From NCBI RefSeq assembly GCF_026250525.1, contig NZ_CP111045.1, forward strand, positions 62,001 through 126,000: a stretch of DNA of 64,000 bases, read 5' to 3'. The position numbers were made by a program, and so were the translations under genes. Source of the stretch: Chondrinema litorale. Its GTDB lineage: Bacteria > Bacteroidota > Bacteroidia > Cytophagales > Flammeovirgaceae. Shown in pieces: positions 1 through 8,626 of this stretch (its first letter is position 1; every line of letters begins with the position of its first letter). The notes under the pieces are model-generated. The model worked only from the letters and a program-made list of their open reading frames with translations. It searched no databases and was not told the origin of the DNA.

Positions 1-401
1 AAGTTGTATTTTATGGTTTGCTTAATTAAGCTAGAACTGATAACTCTAAAGTAAAACAAATAGCTTTGACCTGCCTGAATGATCAAGATGAATGTGAAGA
101 TTTGAAAATAGTGATAATAAATGGTTTTGGATATGTATATTCAAACACTAAGGATACTCTAATATTAAAAACATTATTATATCAACTATTTGACAAGAGA
201 GAAAATGAATTCCTAAGATAGACATGTTTAAAGAATCTTTTATACATATTTGGAATCAGTAGTAGAGAAGTTTCATTAAGAGAAAGAAATACATGGCAAG
301 AAGTTGAAAATGAAGACTTATTTCAAAACTTGAAATTAATAGAATTTAAAAATGATGAACAGATATTTTTATATTATTATTCTTTTATTAAACTTGATTA
401 G
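1..401 (+). pseudogene. decayed gene, two in-frame stops, 5' end outside window
   Basis: One reading frame (codons starting at 3, 6, 9...) stays coding-like from the window edge to a stop at 399-401. It is broken by TAA at 27-29 and TAG at 219-221. The conceptual product is rich in Leu, Asp and Glu, with helices such as KVKQIALTCLNDQDE that vaguely recall HEAT-like repeats. No good ATG exists after either stop. The tail overlaps the start of the next gene by about 50 bases, so the original gene may have ended elsewhere. Family unknown. Two independent nonsense changes fit decay better than a sequencing error. Confidence 0.4.
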
Positions 402-831
402 TTGTCATTCATCCAACAATCGATCTCCAAATCTTGAGAATGATGAAGTAACATCTAATATTCAAGATACTGTGGACTATCGTGAAGGTCTTTCTCGAAG
501 AGAAAGAATGGCTGCTGATTCAGATCCAATAACTGAAGAGAGTAGAAAAAAAGCAAAAGAAGATCTACTGTTCTCAAATGATTTAAGAAGATATATCTCT
601 AAAAATACCAGATATCCAGTTGAAAGAATTGAGGATGGAATTGAAGGGGCAGTCATGTTTAATGTGAGGTTCCTTGCAGATTCTAGTGTTAGCATAGGTA
701 TCCTAGAGAGCCTAGGTAAAGAATTCGAAGAAGAAACAAAAAGGGTTGTTCAAGAGGCATGGAAAGCTAGTTACAGAAAAAATAAAGTAAATTACAGGAA
801 TGGTGACATCAGTCTTTTTTTATATGCCTGA
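352..831 (+). CDS. lipoprotein with TonB C-terminal-like domain
   Basis: 159 residues. The N-terminus is a lipoprotein signal: hydrophobic residues 5-16, then lipobox LISC with the acylated Cys at about residue 18. A charged linker rich in Arg, Glu and Lys follows. Residues about 75-155 have the layout of the TonB C-terminal fold: a YP motif, the turn GIEGAVMFNVRF, a short acidic/polar strand, ILESLGKEFEEETKRVVQEAW, then a final strand. Known TonB proteins have a transmembrane anchor and a proline-rich spacer. This one is a lipoprotein with a short spacer, so energy transduction is doubtful. Two adjacent ATGs (352, 355) are possible starts. The gene is AT-rich like its broken neighbours. Confidence 0.6.
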   Translation: MMNRYFYIIILLLNLISCHSSNNRSPNLENDEVTSNIQDTVDYREGLSRRERMAADSDPITEESRKKAKEDLLFSNDLRRYISKNTRYPVERIEDGIEGAVMFNVRFLADSSVSIGILESLGKEFEEETKRVVQEAWKASYRKNKVNYRNGDISLFLYA

Positions 832-961
832 AAGTTTAAAAAATGAAAGCATTTCCAATTAATACATTATGGAGTTCTCGGCAAAGAATTTTAGAATTAA
901 AAAAGAGATTTGAAACTTTTGGTATTGAGGTAGAAGGGGTTTATTAAGAATTGGTTAATTA

Positions 962-1332
962 ATGAAGTGGATATATTTTAATATTTTAAATTTCTTTTAT
1001 AGAATAAATAGTTTCATTGTAGCTGTTCCTGCTTTAGTATTAATAGCATCTGGTATTTATACAAGTTTATATTTCGCTACTTTTATTTTTTTACTTTATC
1101 AAGGAATATATAATCACTTTTATGGCATAAACCATTAAATATATTATATAACTGGTGTTTTATTATATGGATTTTTTTTGTTTCAATTATTTACTATTTA
1201 GATATAAAATTCTCAAAAGACATTAAAAAAAAACTTGATAATATTAATTCAAAAGCAAATACTAGATATGTTAAAATTGGAATATTAATAGTGTACTTCA
1301 CTGCTGTATTGATTTATTTGACGTCCATTTAA
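962..1332 (+). pseudogene. frameshifted small membrane protein gene
   Basis: From ATG 962 the frame encodes 58 hydrophobic residues and stops at 1136-1138. The +2-shifted frame (codons at 1129, 1132...) reads straight on from the same point with coding-like sequence (about 1132-1332), giving further membrane segments around WCFIIWIFFVSIIYYLD and VKIGILIVYFTAVLIYL and a basic linker between them. Joined near 1130-1134 the product would be about 122 residues with roughly three or four membrane helices. No family recognised. A one-base indel, a sequencing error or programmed frameshifting could explain it; I see no slippery heptamer. Confidence 0.5.
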
Positions 1333-1379
1333 ATAATTAAAAATCAGCATAAAAATCTATTTGATACCTCCCAAATAAT

Positions 1380-2180
1380 ATGGCAAAATTATTTTTAATT
1401 ATTTGTTTAATAACTTTTGTAAGCTCATGTAAATCTAAAATTATTGATGAGCATAAATTAGAACAATTAACTGCTATAGAAAGTGAATATTTATTAGAAA
1501 AATTGAAACAAAGAAAGATAGATGAACTAGCTAATACTATTAGCTTGAATACAAAAAATCAGGAATATTTGATGTATTATAGTTCCATTCTAGAAAATAT
1601 GTATGCTCACTATGGTGATTTAATAGACTACGAAATTGTTGCTAAGTCTTATGGAATAAATTACTCTAATACTGAAGTTAAAACTGGTATCTTGTGTAAT
1701 GTGAAATTTCAAAATACTCAAAATAAGTTGTATTTTACATATAGTTTAAAAGATAATAAGCTATTACCTATTAAGATATCTGAAGTTTCAGTAGACTTTC
1801 CAGAAACAAACATTTTTAAAAAAATTGTAGGCCCATATATTTTAGCTGTAATAAATGCTGATCATCATTGGATTAGTGAGAAGATTTACGAAAAAGGAAA
1901 AACTGATATAACTGAGAGGATCATAAAGAGTGCTAAAAAAGAAGGTTTAAATATATCAGATTTTAAATTGTTTAGTCATAGAGTTGATGCTGTAAAGATA
2001 AATGACAGCTATCAACAGCTTTTAGATTTATCTTATCATTATACATGGGAAGGGAAATATTATAAATTAAAACTTTGGTTTTTGAAAATTGATAATACCT
2101 ATCATTTACATAATATTGCTACAGTATTTTGTCCGAAAATTGATTGTGTTGCAGGTTCTGTTATTGAAAGTGTTATCTAA
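1380..2180 (+). CDS. uncharacterised lipoprotein
   Basis: 266 residues. A short hydrophobic N-terminus ends in lipobox VSSC (Cys about residue 17), so it is probably an outer-membrane or periplasmic lipoprotein. The rest is soluble, AT-rich and low in Cys (another Cys near residue 100 and two close to the C-terminus). I recognise no catalytic motif or repeat. The start ATG follows about 50 non-coding bases after the broken membrane gene. Base composition (under about 30% GC) is lower than in the peptidase gene that follows, which fits recently acquired accessory DNA. Function unknown. Confidence 0.6.
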   Translation: MAKLFLIICLITFVSSCKSKIIDEHKLEQLTAIESEYLLEKLKQRKIDELANTISLNTKNQEYLMYYSSILENMYAHYGDLIDYEIVAKSYGINYSNTEVKTGILCNVKFQNTQNKLYFTYSLKDNKLLPIKISEVSVDFPETNIFKKIVGPYILAVINADHHWISEKIYEKGKTDITERIIKSAKKEGLNISDFKLFSHRVDAVKINDSYQQLLDLSYHYTWEGKYYKLKLWFLKIDNTYHLHNIATVFCPKIDCVAGSVIESVI

Positions 2181-2374
2181 CTCCCATCAACTAAGCCACT
2201 CAAAAAAACATCTAACCGGATGCTCTAAAAATTAATCCTCCTGCCAAATAAAATTTACTTTAGAAAAAGCTAAATTATACCTTTCTGCTTGGAAAGAATT
2301 ATTGAAGAAAACTGTTTTCTAACAATTTATTCCTTTTGTTTTACAATTATTCATTAACTACAAGAATCATTATA

Positions 2375-4501
2375 ATGAAAAAACTATTTCTGATAGTCAG
2401 CTTATCGAATCTGATATTTTCATGTACACCAACTATTGAACAAGGAATTAAAATGGAATACCCACAAACAAAAAAAGTAGACCAGGTAGACGAGTTTTTC
2501 GGTACCCAAGTGAGCGATCCGTACCGCTGGTTAGAGCAAACCGATGCGCCCGAAGTAAAAGAATGGATTGAAGCCGAAAACAAAGTAACTTTCGATTATC
2601 TAAGCCAAATTCCATACAGAGAAAAACTAGAAAGCAGGTTGCGTACCCTGTGGGATTACGAAAAACTTTCTGCACCTCGCAAGCGCGGAGCTTATACTTA
2701 TTATTATAAGAATGATGGCTTGCAAAACCAATCGGTACTTTACCGTACCAAAGATGGAGCCGAGGCAGAAGAAGTATTTCTCGATCCGAATAAATTATCT
2801 GAAGATGGGACCACGTCTTTGTCTGGTAGTTCATTCACCAAAGACGGAAGTCTGTTTGCCTATTCTATTTCTCAAGGAGGTTCAGATTGGAGAGAGATTT
2901 ATGTGAAAAACACAGAATCTGGCGAATTACTTGAAGATAAAATTATAGATGCTAAGTTTACCGGCATTACTTGGAATGGCAACGAGGGCTTTTATTACAG
3001 CAGCTACGACAGGCCGAAAGACGGCAACAAACTGGTAGCAAAAACCCAGTTTCATAAATTGTATTATCACAAATTGGGCACGCCACAAACCGAAGATAAA
3101 TTGGTTTTTGGTGGAGAAGAAACTCCACGAAGATACATTGGTGCAGGTCTCACAGAAGACGAAAGATTTCTGGTAATTACAGCGGCAGAGAGCACCAGCG
3201 GAAATGAGTTGTATATTCAAGATTTAAGCAAGCCAAACAGCGAGATTATCCCGATAGTGTCGAATTTCGAAAACGAACATTACGTAGTTGACAGCGATGG
3301 TGACAAACTGATGATCTTTACCAATTTGGATGCACCAAACAACAGAGTTGTGTCAACCAGTATCGATAATCCAACTCCAGAAACTTGGAAAGACCTCATT
3401 CCAGAAACTGAAAATGTGCTTTCTGTTTCTACTGCAGGAGGTAAAATATTTGCCAGTTACTTGGTGGATGCTAAAAGCGAAATCAAACAATTCGATAAAA
3501 CAGGAAAGTTAGAAAGAACCATCGATCTTCCAGGAATTGGTTCTGCAGGCGGTTTCTCTGGCGAAGAAGAAGATACCGAATTGTATTACACTTTTACTTC
3601 GTTTATCAATCCTTCTACCATTTACAAATACAGCATTGCTAATGGCGAATCGGAACTTTACTGGCAGCCAGAAATCGATTTTGATTTTAGCCAATACGAA
3701 ACCAAACAGGTATTTTACACCAGTAAAGATGGTACCAAAGTGCCCATGTTTATCACTTACAAAAAAGGCATTGAGCTAAATGGAAAGAACCCGACTTATC
3801 TGTATGCTTATGGCGGTTTTAATGTGAGCTTAACCCCGAGCTTTAGTGTAACCAGATTAGTGTGGTTAGAAGAAGGTGGCATTTATGCACAACCTAACTT
3901 GCGTGGTGGTGGAGAATATGGCGAAAAATGGCACAAAGCAGGTACCAAGATGCAGAAGCAAAACGTGTTTGACGATTTTATTGCTGCGGCAGAATACCTC
4001 AAAAAAGAGAAATATACGTCAACCGAGTATTTGGCAATTTCTGGTGGTTCTAATGGTGGTTTGTTAGTAGGAGCTACCATGACCCAAAGACCAGATTTGG
4101 CAAAAGTGGCTTTTCCTGCGGTGGGTGTAATGGATATGTTGCGTTACCATAAATTTACTGCTGGTGCAGGTTGGGCATACGATTACGGTACGGCTGACGA
4201 CTCTAAAGAGATGTTCGATTATTTGAATGGATATTCTCCAGTTCATAATGTGAAAGCGGGTACTGTTTATCCGGCAACGATGGTAACCACTGCCGACCAC
4301 GACGACCGCGTAGTTCCGGGGCACTCGTTTAAATTTGCTGCCGAGCTACAAGAAAAACAAGCAGGAGATAATCCGGTGCTTATCAGAATTGAAACCAAAG
4401 CAGGACACGGAGCTGGTAAACCTACATCAAAAATTATAGAAGAAGCAGCCGACAAATGGGCATTTGCTTTCTACAACATGGGTTACGAAACACTTCCGTA
4501 A
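2375..4501 (+). CDS. prolyl oligopeptidase (S9A), lipoprotein form
   Basis: 708 residues from the ATG at 2375, chosen because it begins the lipoprotein signal MKKLFLIVSLSNLIFSC; an upstream in-frame ATG at 2336 would add 13 unlikely residues. The N-terminal part carries the family start (YPQTKKVDQVDEFFG...DPYRWLE), followed by a seven-bladed propeller. The C-terminal alpha/beta hydrolase domain has the nucleophile motif GGSNGG (Ser about 559), the acid in DHDDRVVPGH (Asp about 644) and the base in AGHGAGKPT (His about 678). The family cuts short proline-containing peptides. Here it would act in the periplasm or at the outer membrane. Full length with the triad intact. Confidence 0.95.
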   Translation: MKKLFLIVSLSNLIFSCTPTIEQGIKMEYPQTKKVDQVDEFFGTQVSDPYRWLEQTDAPEVKEWIEAENKVTFDYLSQIPYREKLESRLRTLWDYEKLSAPRKRGAYTYYYKNDGLQNQSVLYRTKDGAEAEEVFLDPNKLSEDGTTSLSGSSFTKDGSLFAYSISQGGSDWREIYVKNTESGELLEDKIIDAKFTGITWNGNEGFYYSSYDRPKDGNKLVAKTQFHKLYYHKLGTPQTEDKLVFGGEETPRRYIGAGLTEDERFLVITAAESTSGNELYIQDLSKPNSEIIPIVSNFENEHYVVDSDGDKLMIFTNLDAPNNRVVSTSIDNPTPETWKDLIPETENVLSVSTAGGKIFASYLVDAKSEIKQFDKTGKLERTIDLPGIGSAGGFSGEEEDTELYYTFTSFINPSTIYKYSIANGESELYWQPEIDFDFSQYETKQVFYTSKDGTKVPMFITYKKGIELNGKNPTYLYAYGGFNVSLTPSFSVTRLVWLEEGGIYAQPNLRGGGEYGEKWHKAGTKMQKQNVFDDFIAAAEYLKKEKYTSTEYLAISGGSNGGLLVGATMTQRPDLAKVAFPAVGVMDMLRYHKFTAGAGWAYDYGTADDSKEMFDYLNGYSPVHNVKAGTVYPATMVTTADHDDRVVPGHSFKFAAELQEKQAGDNPVLIRIETKAGHGAGKPTSKIIEEAADKWAFAFYNMGYETLP

Positions 4502-4520
4502 ATCAAGTTTAATATTCAAG

Positions 4521-4552
4521 AAAGCATCACTTGTTTAGGCAGGTGGTGTTTT
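4521..4552 (+). terminator. intrinsic terminator after the peptidase gene
   Basis: A 13-pair stem (4521-4533 with 4540-4552, three G-T wobbles) and a six-base loop sit 20 bases after the peptidase stop and run into Ts. Confidence 0.7.
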
Positions 4553-4565
4553 TATTAAAATTTAG

Positions 4566-5261
4566 ATGAACAAATTTTTTTACGTATTATTAATTCTGTT
4601 TTGCTTCAACTGTTCTAAAGATAGTGGAGAATTAAAATATGTAGATTTTGAAAGATTTAGAATAAAACTTCCTAGTAACTATGATGTAGAAAGTTTAGGC
4701 AGTATAGATTCTTATGCGGCTAAAATTGAGTTAGATTGGGGTACGCTTTCTTTTGATTATGGTCGATATTCTCCTAGTTTAACACTATCTCCAAATGAAT
4801 ACTTAAGCTCTATGAAATGGGAAAGCTCAGGAGATATACCGATGTTTTACCTCATTGAACCTAGACCTATATTTGAAAATGTAGTACAGGTTGATTCAAT
4901 TTATAAGGCAACATATAATGTTTCAGAATGTATGATTATGGAAGATTGTATTTTATTTACATCTGCAAATTTATTTTCATATGATTTTGAATTAAGAGAT
5001 TCAACTTTAATTTACCGTTTTGCTTTGCCTGAGGAAATAGTAGAAAGTGATTTTATAATTTCGGAGAAAGACTCAATTTATAAAAAGATAGTATTACCTC
5101 ATGACTTAAATAAAAATATTGCTGGTGTTAATATGATTAATCAAAAGAGTTGCATAGATGAATTAAATTGTATAGAAAATTTAAGTATATGGACATCAGA
5201 CTCAATAAAAATTAATAAAGAAGAATTGATTGAAATTTTGCAATCAGTAGAATTTAAGTAA
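4566..5261 (+). CDS. uncharacterised lipoprotein
   Basis: 231 residues. Hydrophobic residues 4-14 lead into lipobox FNCS (Cys at about 16). The mature part is acidic and beta-rich, with Cys pairs near the middle (SECMIMEDC) and near the C-terminus (KSCIDELNC). No family recognised. It starts 13 bases after the terminator of the upstream peptidase gene and ends 24 bases before the next gene, so it could be co-transcribed with that gene. AT-rich compared with the peptidase gene. Confidence 0.6.
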   Translation: MNKFFYVLLILFCFNCSKDSGELKYVDFERFRIKLPSNYDVESLGSIDSYAAKIELDWGTLSFDYGRYSPSLTLSPNEYLSSMKWESSGDIPMFYLIEPRPIFENVVQVDSIYKATYNVSECMIMEDCILFTSANLFSYDFELRDSTLIYRFALPEEIVESDFIISEKDSIYKKIVLPHDLNKNIAGVNMINQKSCIDELNCIENLSIWTSDSIKINKEELIEILQSVEFK

Positions 5262-5285
5262 TACAAGGTTTTAAATATTAAAGCA

Positions 5286-6281
5286 ATGTGGTTCGAAAAT
5301 TTAGTTGGTTTTAATGAGATTATTCCAGAAGAGGTAAGAGCTAACCTCAAGATAGAAGGAGATCAATTAATCTCTATAGCTAATTCCAAATCTTATACTT
5401 ATGGAAAACTGGAAGTGCTCTCACTGGCTGAGTTAGAAGATCGAGCTAAGACATTAGATACTTATCAAGCAAAAATTCAATTTTCAGAAGTAGTTGGAAA
5501 CATTCAAACTTTTCACAGAAACCCACTGAATGAAGGAGCATTTTTTCAGGCTGCCTCTCAGTTTAATCTCTTAGAAATGGTAGGGCCACATGTTACTCCT
5601 GAAGAAGGTGTGGATATATATGAACATGATTTTACCCAAGGGCCAGCTTGTGCCATTGCATGCGGTGCGGGTACAATTTACAGGAATTATTTTGCTCCAG
5701 TAAACAATCAAATTGGGCAATCTGCCGACAACCAAATAGATTGCTTAAAAAATTTAGGAGCTGCATTAGGCAATAAAGATGGAGCTCTTTGGGAAATGTC
5801 TAACGGCTATGCATTTGCAAGTAAAGAAGGCTTAGAAAATATCTCTCAGCAAATCAGCGCTATGTCTGAGACAGAGTATGAACAGTTAAAGGAAAAATTG
5901 AGTATCGGCTTGCAATGGAACACAGAAGTAACCATTAGTGAAAACAAACATCTGGTTACACAGGCTTATTGTTCGGCTTTGCCGGTTGGCTATTCAGATC
6001 ACTCAACAGGTTTGTGGGAAGATTTCGCTCGCTTGGTACTCAATGCCAGTTATGAAGCTACCTTTTATGCAGCTTTGCTTAATTACGAGCAAACAGGAAA
6101 TAACAATGTTTATCTTACCCTTGTTGGTGGCGGTGTGTTTGGCAACAAGCCAGAATGGATTTTTGATGCTATCGAAAGTGCCATTCTTAAATTTTCTAAA
6201 ACTCCATTAAATCTCAAGTTTGTGAGTTATGGTAATTCAAACCAAAAGTTAAAAGCATTTCTCGAATCAATTAAACATTAA
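5286..6281 (+). CDS. conserved protein with macrodomain-like C-terminal motif
   Basis: 331 residues, no signal peptide, so probably cytoplasmic. Striking conserved-looking blocks are NEGAFFQAASQFNLLEM (about 79-95), QGPACAIACGAGTIYRNYF (about 118-136) and LTLVGGGVFGN (about 280-290), followed by an amphipathic helix and FVSYG. The last block resembles the phosphate-binding loop of macrodomains (Gly-Gly-Gly-Val-Phe-Gly), which bind or hydrolyse ADP-ribose. The rest does not match a textbook macrodomain, so ADP-ribose chemistry is inference only. Its 3' end overlaps the convergent oxidoreductase gene by 11 bases. Confidence 0.6.
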   Translation: MWFENLVGFNEIIPEEVRANLKIEGDQLISIANSKSYTYGKLEVLSLAELEDRAKTLDTYQAKIQFSEVVGNIQTFHRNPLNEGAFFQAASQFNLLEMVGPHVTPEEGVDIYEHDFTQGPACAIACGAGTIYRNYFAPVNNQIGQSADNQIDCLKNLGAALGNKDGALWEMSNGYAFASKEGLENISQQISAMSETEYEQLKEKLSIGLQWNTEVTISENKHLVTQAYCSALPVGYSDHSTGLWEDFARLVLNASYEATFYAALLNYEQTGNNNVYLTLVGGGVFGNKPEWIFDAIESAILKFSKTPLNLKFVSYGNSNQKLKAFLESIKH

Positions 6282-7299
6282 CACACTTGCCAGTTTCTGC
6301 GGCTTCGTAAATTGCTTCTTGTACTTTTAGCACATGCAAATAGCCAGCAATGTCTGTTTCGAAAGACTTATTGTTTAGTAGAGCATCTACAAAGTGCTTT
6401 TGAGTAAAATAGACACAATCTCCACTAAAGTTTTTGTCTTGATGTGCATATTCATATTGCCTAATTGGTTCACCAAGTGGTTTAATTTGGATGCTTCCAT
6501 CTTGTAAAAGCTGAATAGCACCTTTGTTGGTTTCTAGTAGCATTTCACCAAAAGTATATCTCGGATTTGGGCATTTGCTCTCATGATAGCGACTGGCATC
6601 AAAAACACCTTGTGCATTATTTTTAAAATCGAAAAGCACAAGTGCGGCATCTTCACCTTTTATGTTCCGGTTAAAGCGTCTTAACTTGGCATAAACTTGT
6701 TGAATAGGCCCAGCCAAATATTGAAAGGTATCGATAAAATGCACACCAGTTTCAAAAATGAGTAATCGGGGCATTTCTCTAAAATATGGTTGGCGATTTA
6801 GGTAAGCATCAGTTTGCCAACCATCACCCATTCGCATTCTAAAATTTATATTCAATACTTCATTGCCGATAACTTCCTCATCTAACAAGTTTTTAATAGC
6901 TCTATACCAAGGTTGAAATCGAAAGTTTTCATGCACCATGCATCGGATGTTTTTCCTTTTTACAAGCACTTCAATTTCTCTGGCTTCTGCAAAAGTTGGA
7001 GCCAAAGGTTTCTGGCAAATCACATCAATCCCCAAATTTGCTGCGGTTTTAATAATCTCAAAATGTGTATTGGGAGGAGTAATAATATCAATAAAATCCG
7101 GCTTTTCCACTTCCAACATTTCTTTGTAATCAGTATAGACTTTCGCTATTCCATACTGATTAGCCTTTGATTGTGCTGCTTCTTTTGAATTATCACAGAT
7201 TGCTGAGATTTCTATTTCAGAAATTCTACTCCATGCTTCATAATGAAACTGGCTAAAATATCCTGCACCGATCCCTACACCTTTGAGTTGTTTGTACAT
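6271..7299 (-). CDS. Gfo/Idh/MocA family NAD(P)-dependent oxidoreductase
   Basis: 342 residues. The N-terminal Rossmann fold begins GVGIGAGYFSQFH, and the family's EKP-type motif appears as CQKPLAPT at about residues 95-102, the Lys being the usual catalytic residue. The central beta-sheet domain contains the ETGVHFIDTFQYL helix. Such enzymes oxidise or reduce sugars, inositols or sugar acids. It is the last gene of a seven-gene minus-strand operon, starting one base after the transporter stop, so it probably acts on the same sugar acid. It overlaps the convergent gene at its 3' end by 11 bases. Substrate cannot be told from sequence. Confidence 0.9.
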   Translation of the reverse strand: MYKQLKGVGIGAGYFSQFHYEAWSRISEIEISAICDNSKEAAQSKANQYGIAKVYTDYKEMLEVEKPDFIDIITPPNTHFEIIKTAANLGIDVICQKPLAPTFAEAREIEVLVKRKNIRCMVHENFRFQPWYRAIKNLLDEEVIGNEVLNINFRMRMGDGWQTDAYLNRQPYFREMPRLLIFETGVHFIDTFQYLAGPIQQVYAKLRRFNRNIKGEDAALVLFDFKNNAQGVFDASRYHESKCPNPRYTFGEMLLETNKGAIQLLQDGSIQIKPLGEPIRQYEYAHQDKNFSGDCVYFTQKHFVDALLNNKSFETDIAGYLHVLKVQEAIYEAAETGKCVNV

Positions 7300-7300
7300 T

Positions 7301-8626
7301 TTAGTATTTGATAATTGGTTGATCTGTTTTTGTTCCTAGCCAAAAAATAACAGCAACAATGTTGAGTGCTGCACTTATAAAGAAAAATGGTTCAACTGAG
7401 CCAGTAAGTGAATGTAAATAGGGGAATGATAATGAAGTGATAAAGGCACCTACATTACCAGCCATGTTCATGGTTCCGGAGACTGTTCCAGAATTGGATT
7501 TGCCAATATCGACACAAGCAGACCAAGAAGGACTAAGCGTCATATCTGCACCGAAAATGGCTATAGAAAGAAAGATTACCGCACCCAAAGGAGTTGACAT
7601 GTAGACACTGCCAATTAAACCAATTGCTGCTAAAATAAAACCTGTAATGGCGGGTAATCTTCTCGATTTTATCCATTTACCTTTTTGGTAAATATGATCG
7701 ATCCACCAACCAGAAAACCAATTGCCAATGGCTCCAAAAACCAATGGTGCAGAAGCATAAAAACCGGCCTCAACTGCTTCAAGATTGTACTGTTCTTTAA
7801 TGTGGGGGAAGAGCCATGTAAGGCTAAAAAAGAAAGTGAAATTGCTGCTGAAGTACTGTCCCATTAAGAGCCACATATTTTTTGAAGATAGTACTTGAGA
7901 GGCAGTGAGACCAGTTTTTGATTGTTGATCAGAGTTAGTCACTATTGTATGATTGGAATCAAGTTGATCTGACACTTGTCGATTTGATAGTATAAAATTT
8001 TGTTCTACTATATTGATAAAGGGATGTTCTTCTGGTTGATCTCTAAAACCAAACCACCAGATAAATGCCCAGACTATTCCGATTGAACCCAATAATAAAA
8101 AACTGTTTCTCCATCCTAAAGAATTGATCATTAAGGCGACTGCTGGTAAGGCAAAGGCTGCACCTAATCTCGAACCAGAAAAGTTAATTCCTGTAATAAG
8201 TCCTCTTTCTTTAAGTGGAATCCAGTTGTAGGTTACCCGAGCCATAGAAGGGAAAGCACCTGCTTCACCTGCACCAAATAACAACCTTACTGTAATGAGG
8301 GAGATGTAATTAAATGCCATACCAGTAAGCGCAGTAAAAGTAGACCAAATGGCTACAATGCAAGTTAAAACTTTTCTTGGTCCAAATTTATCTGCAAAGA
8401 TGCCCGACGGAACCTGAAAGAGTGCATAACCGAGTGCAAAAGCAGAAAAAATCCAGCCCATTTGTTGTTCGCTAAGTGCTAACTCACTGGCTATCGGACC
8501 TTTGGCTACAGAGATACAAATGCGGTCTATGTAAAGTAAAAGTGCTAGTAAGAAAGTACTCAGTACCAATAAAAATCTGAGTGGAATTGCTGGTTGCTTA
8601 TTGGTTTTGGTTTTAAATTGGTTCAT
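7301..8626 (-). CDS. MFS transporter, anion:cation symporter (ACS) type
   Basis: 441 residues from ATG 8626 (a TTG six bases earlier is possible). About twelve membrane helices. The first loop has GIFADKFGPRKV, the MFS signature, and the helix before it begins IDRICISVAKG, typical of the ACS family that imports hexuronates, galactonate, tartrate and similar organic anions with H+ or Na+. The central loop (about 210-245) is hydrophilic. The gene overlaps the end of the kinase gene by 14 bases, showing translational coupling. This supports uptake of a carboxylated sugar by the operon. Confidence 0.9.
   Translation of the reverse strand: MNQFKTKTNKQPAIPLRFLLVLSTFLLALLLYIDRICISVAKGPIASELALSEQQMGWIFSAFALGYALFQVPSGIFADKFGPRKVLTCIVAIWSTFTALTGMAFNYISLITVRLLFGAGEAGAFPSMARVTYNWIPLKERGLITGINFSGSRLGAAFALPAVALMINSLGWRNSFLLLGSIGIVWAFIWWFGFRDQPEEHPFINIVEQNFILSNRQVSDQLDSNHTIVTNSDQQSKTGLTASQVLSSKNMWLLMGQYFSSNFTFFFSLTWLFPHIKEQYNLEAVEAGFYASAPLVFGAIGNWFSGWWIDHIYQKGKWIKSRRLPAITGFILAAIGLIGSVYMSTPLGAVIFLSIAIFGADMTLSPSWSACVDIGKSNSGTVSGTMNMAGNVGAFITSLSFPYLHSLTGSVEPFFFISAALNIVAVIFWLGTKTDQPIIKY

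Noticed and set aside
843..947. 34-codon open frame between the TonB-like gene and the frameshifted gene
   Set aside because: Too short, no family and no coupling; may be debris.
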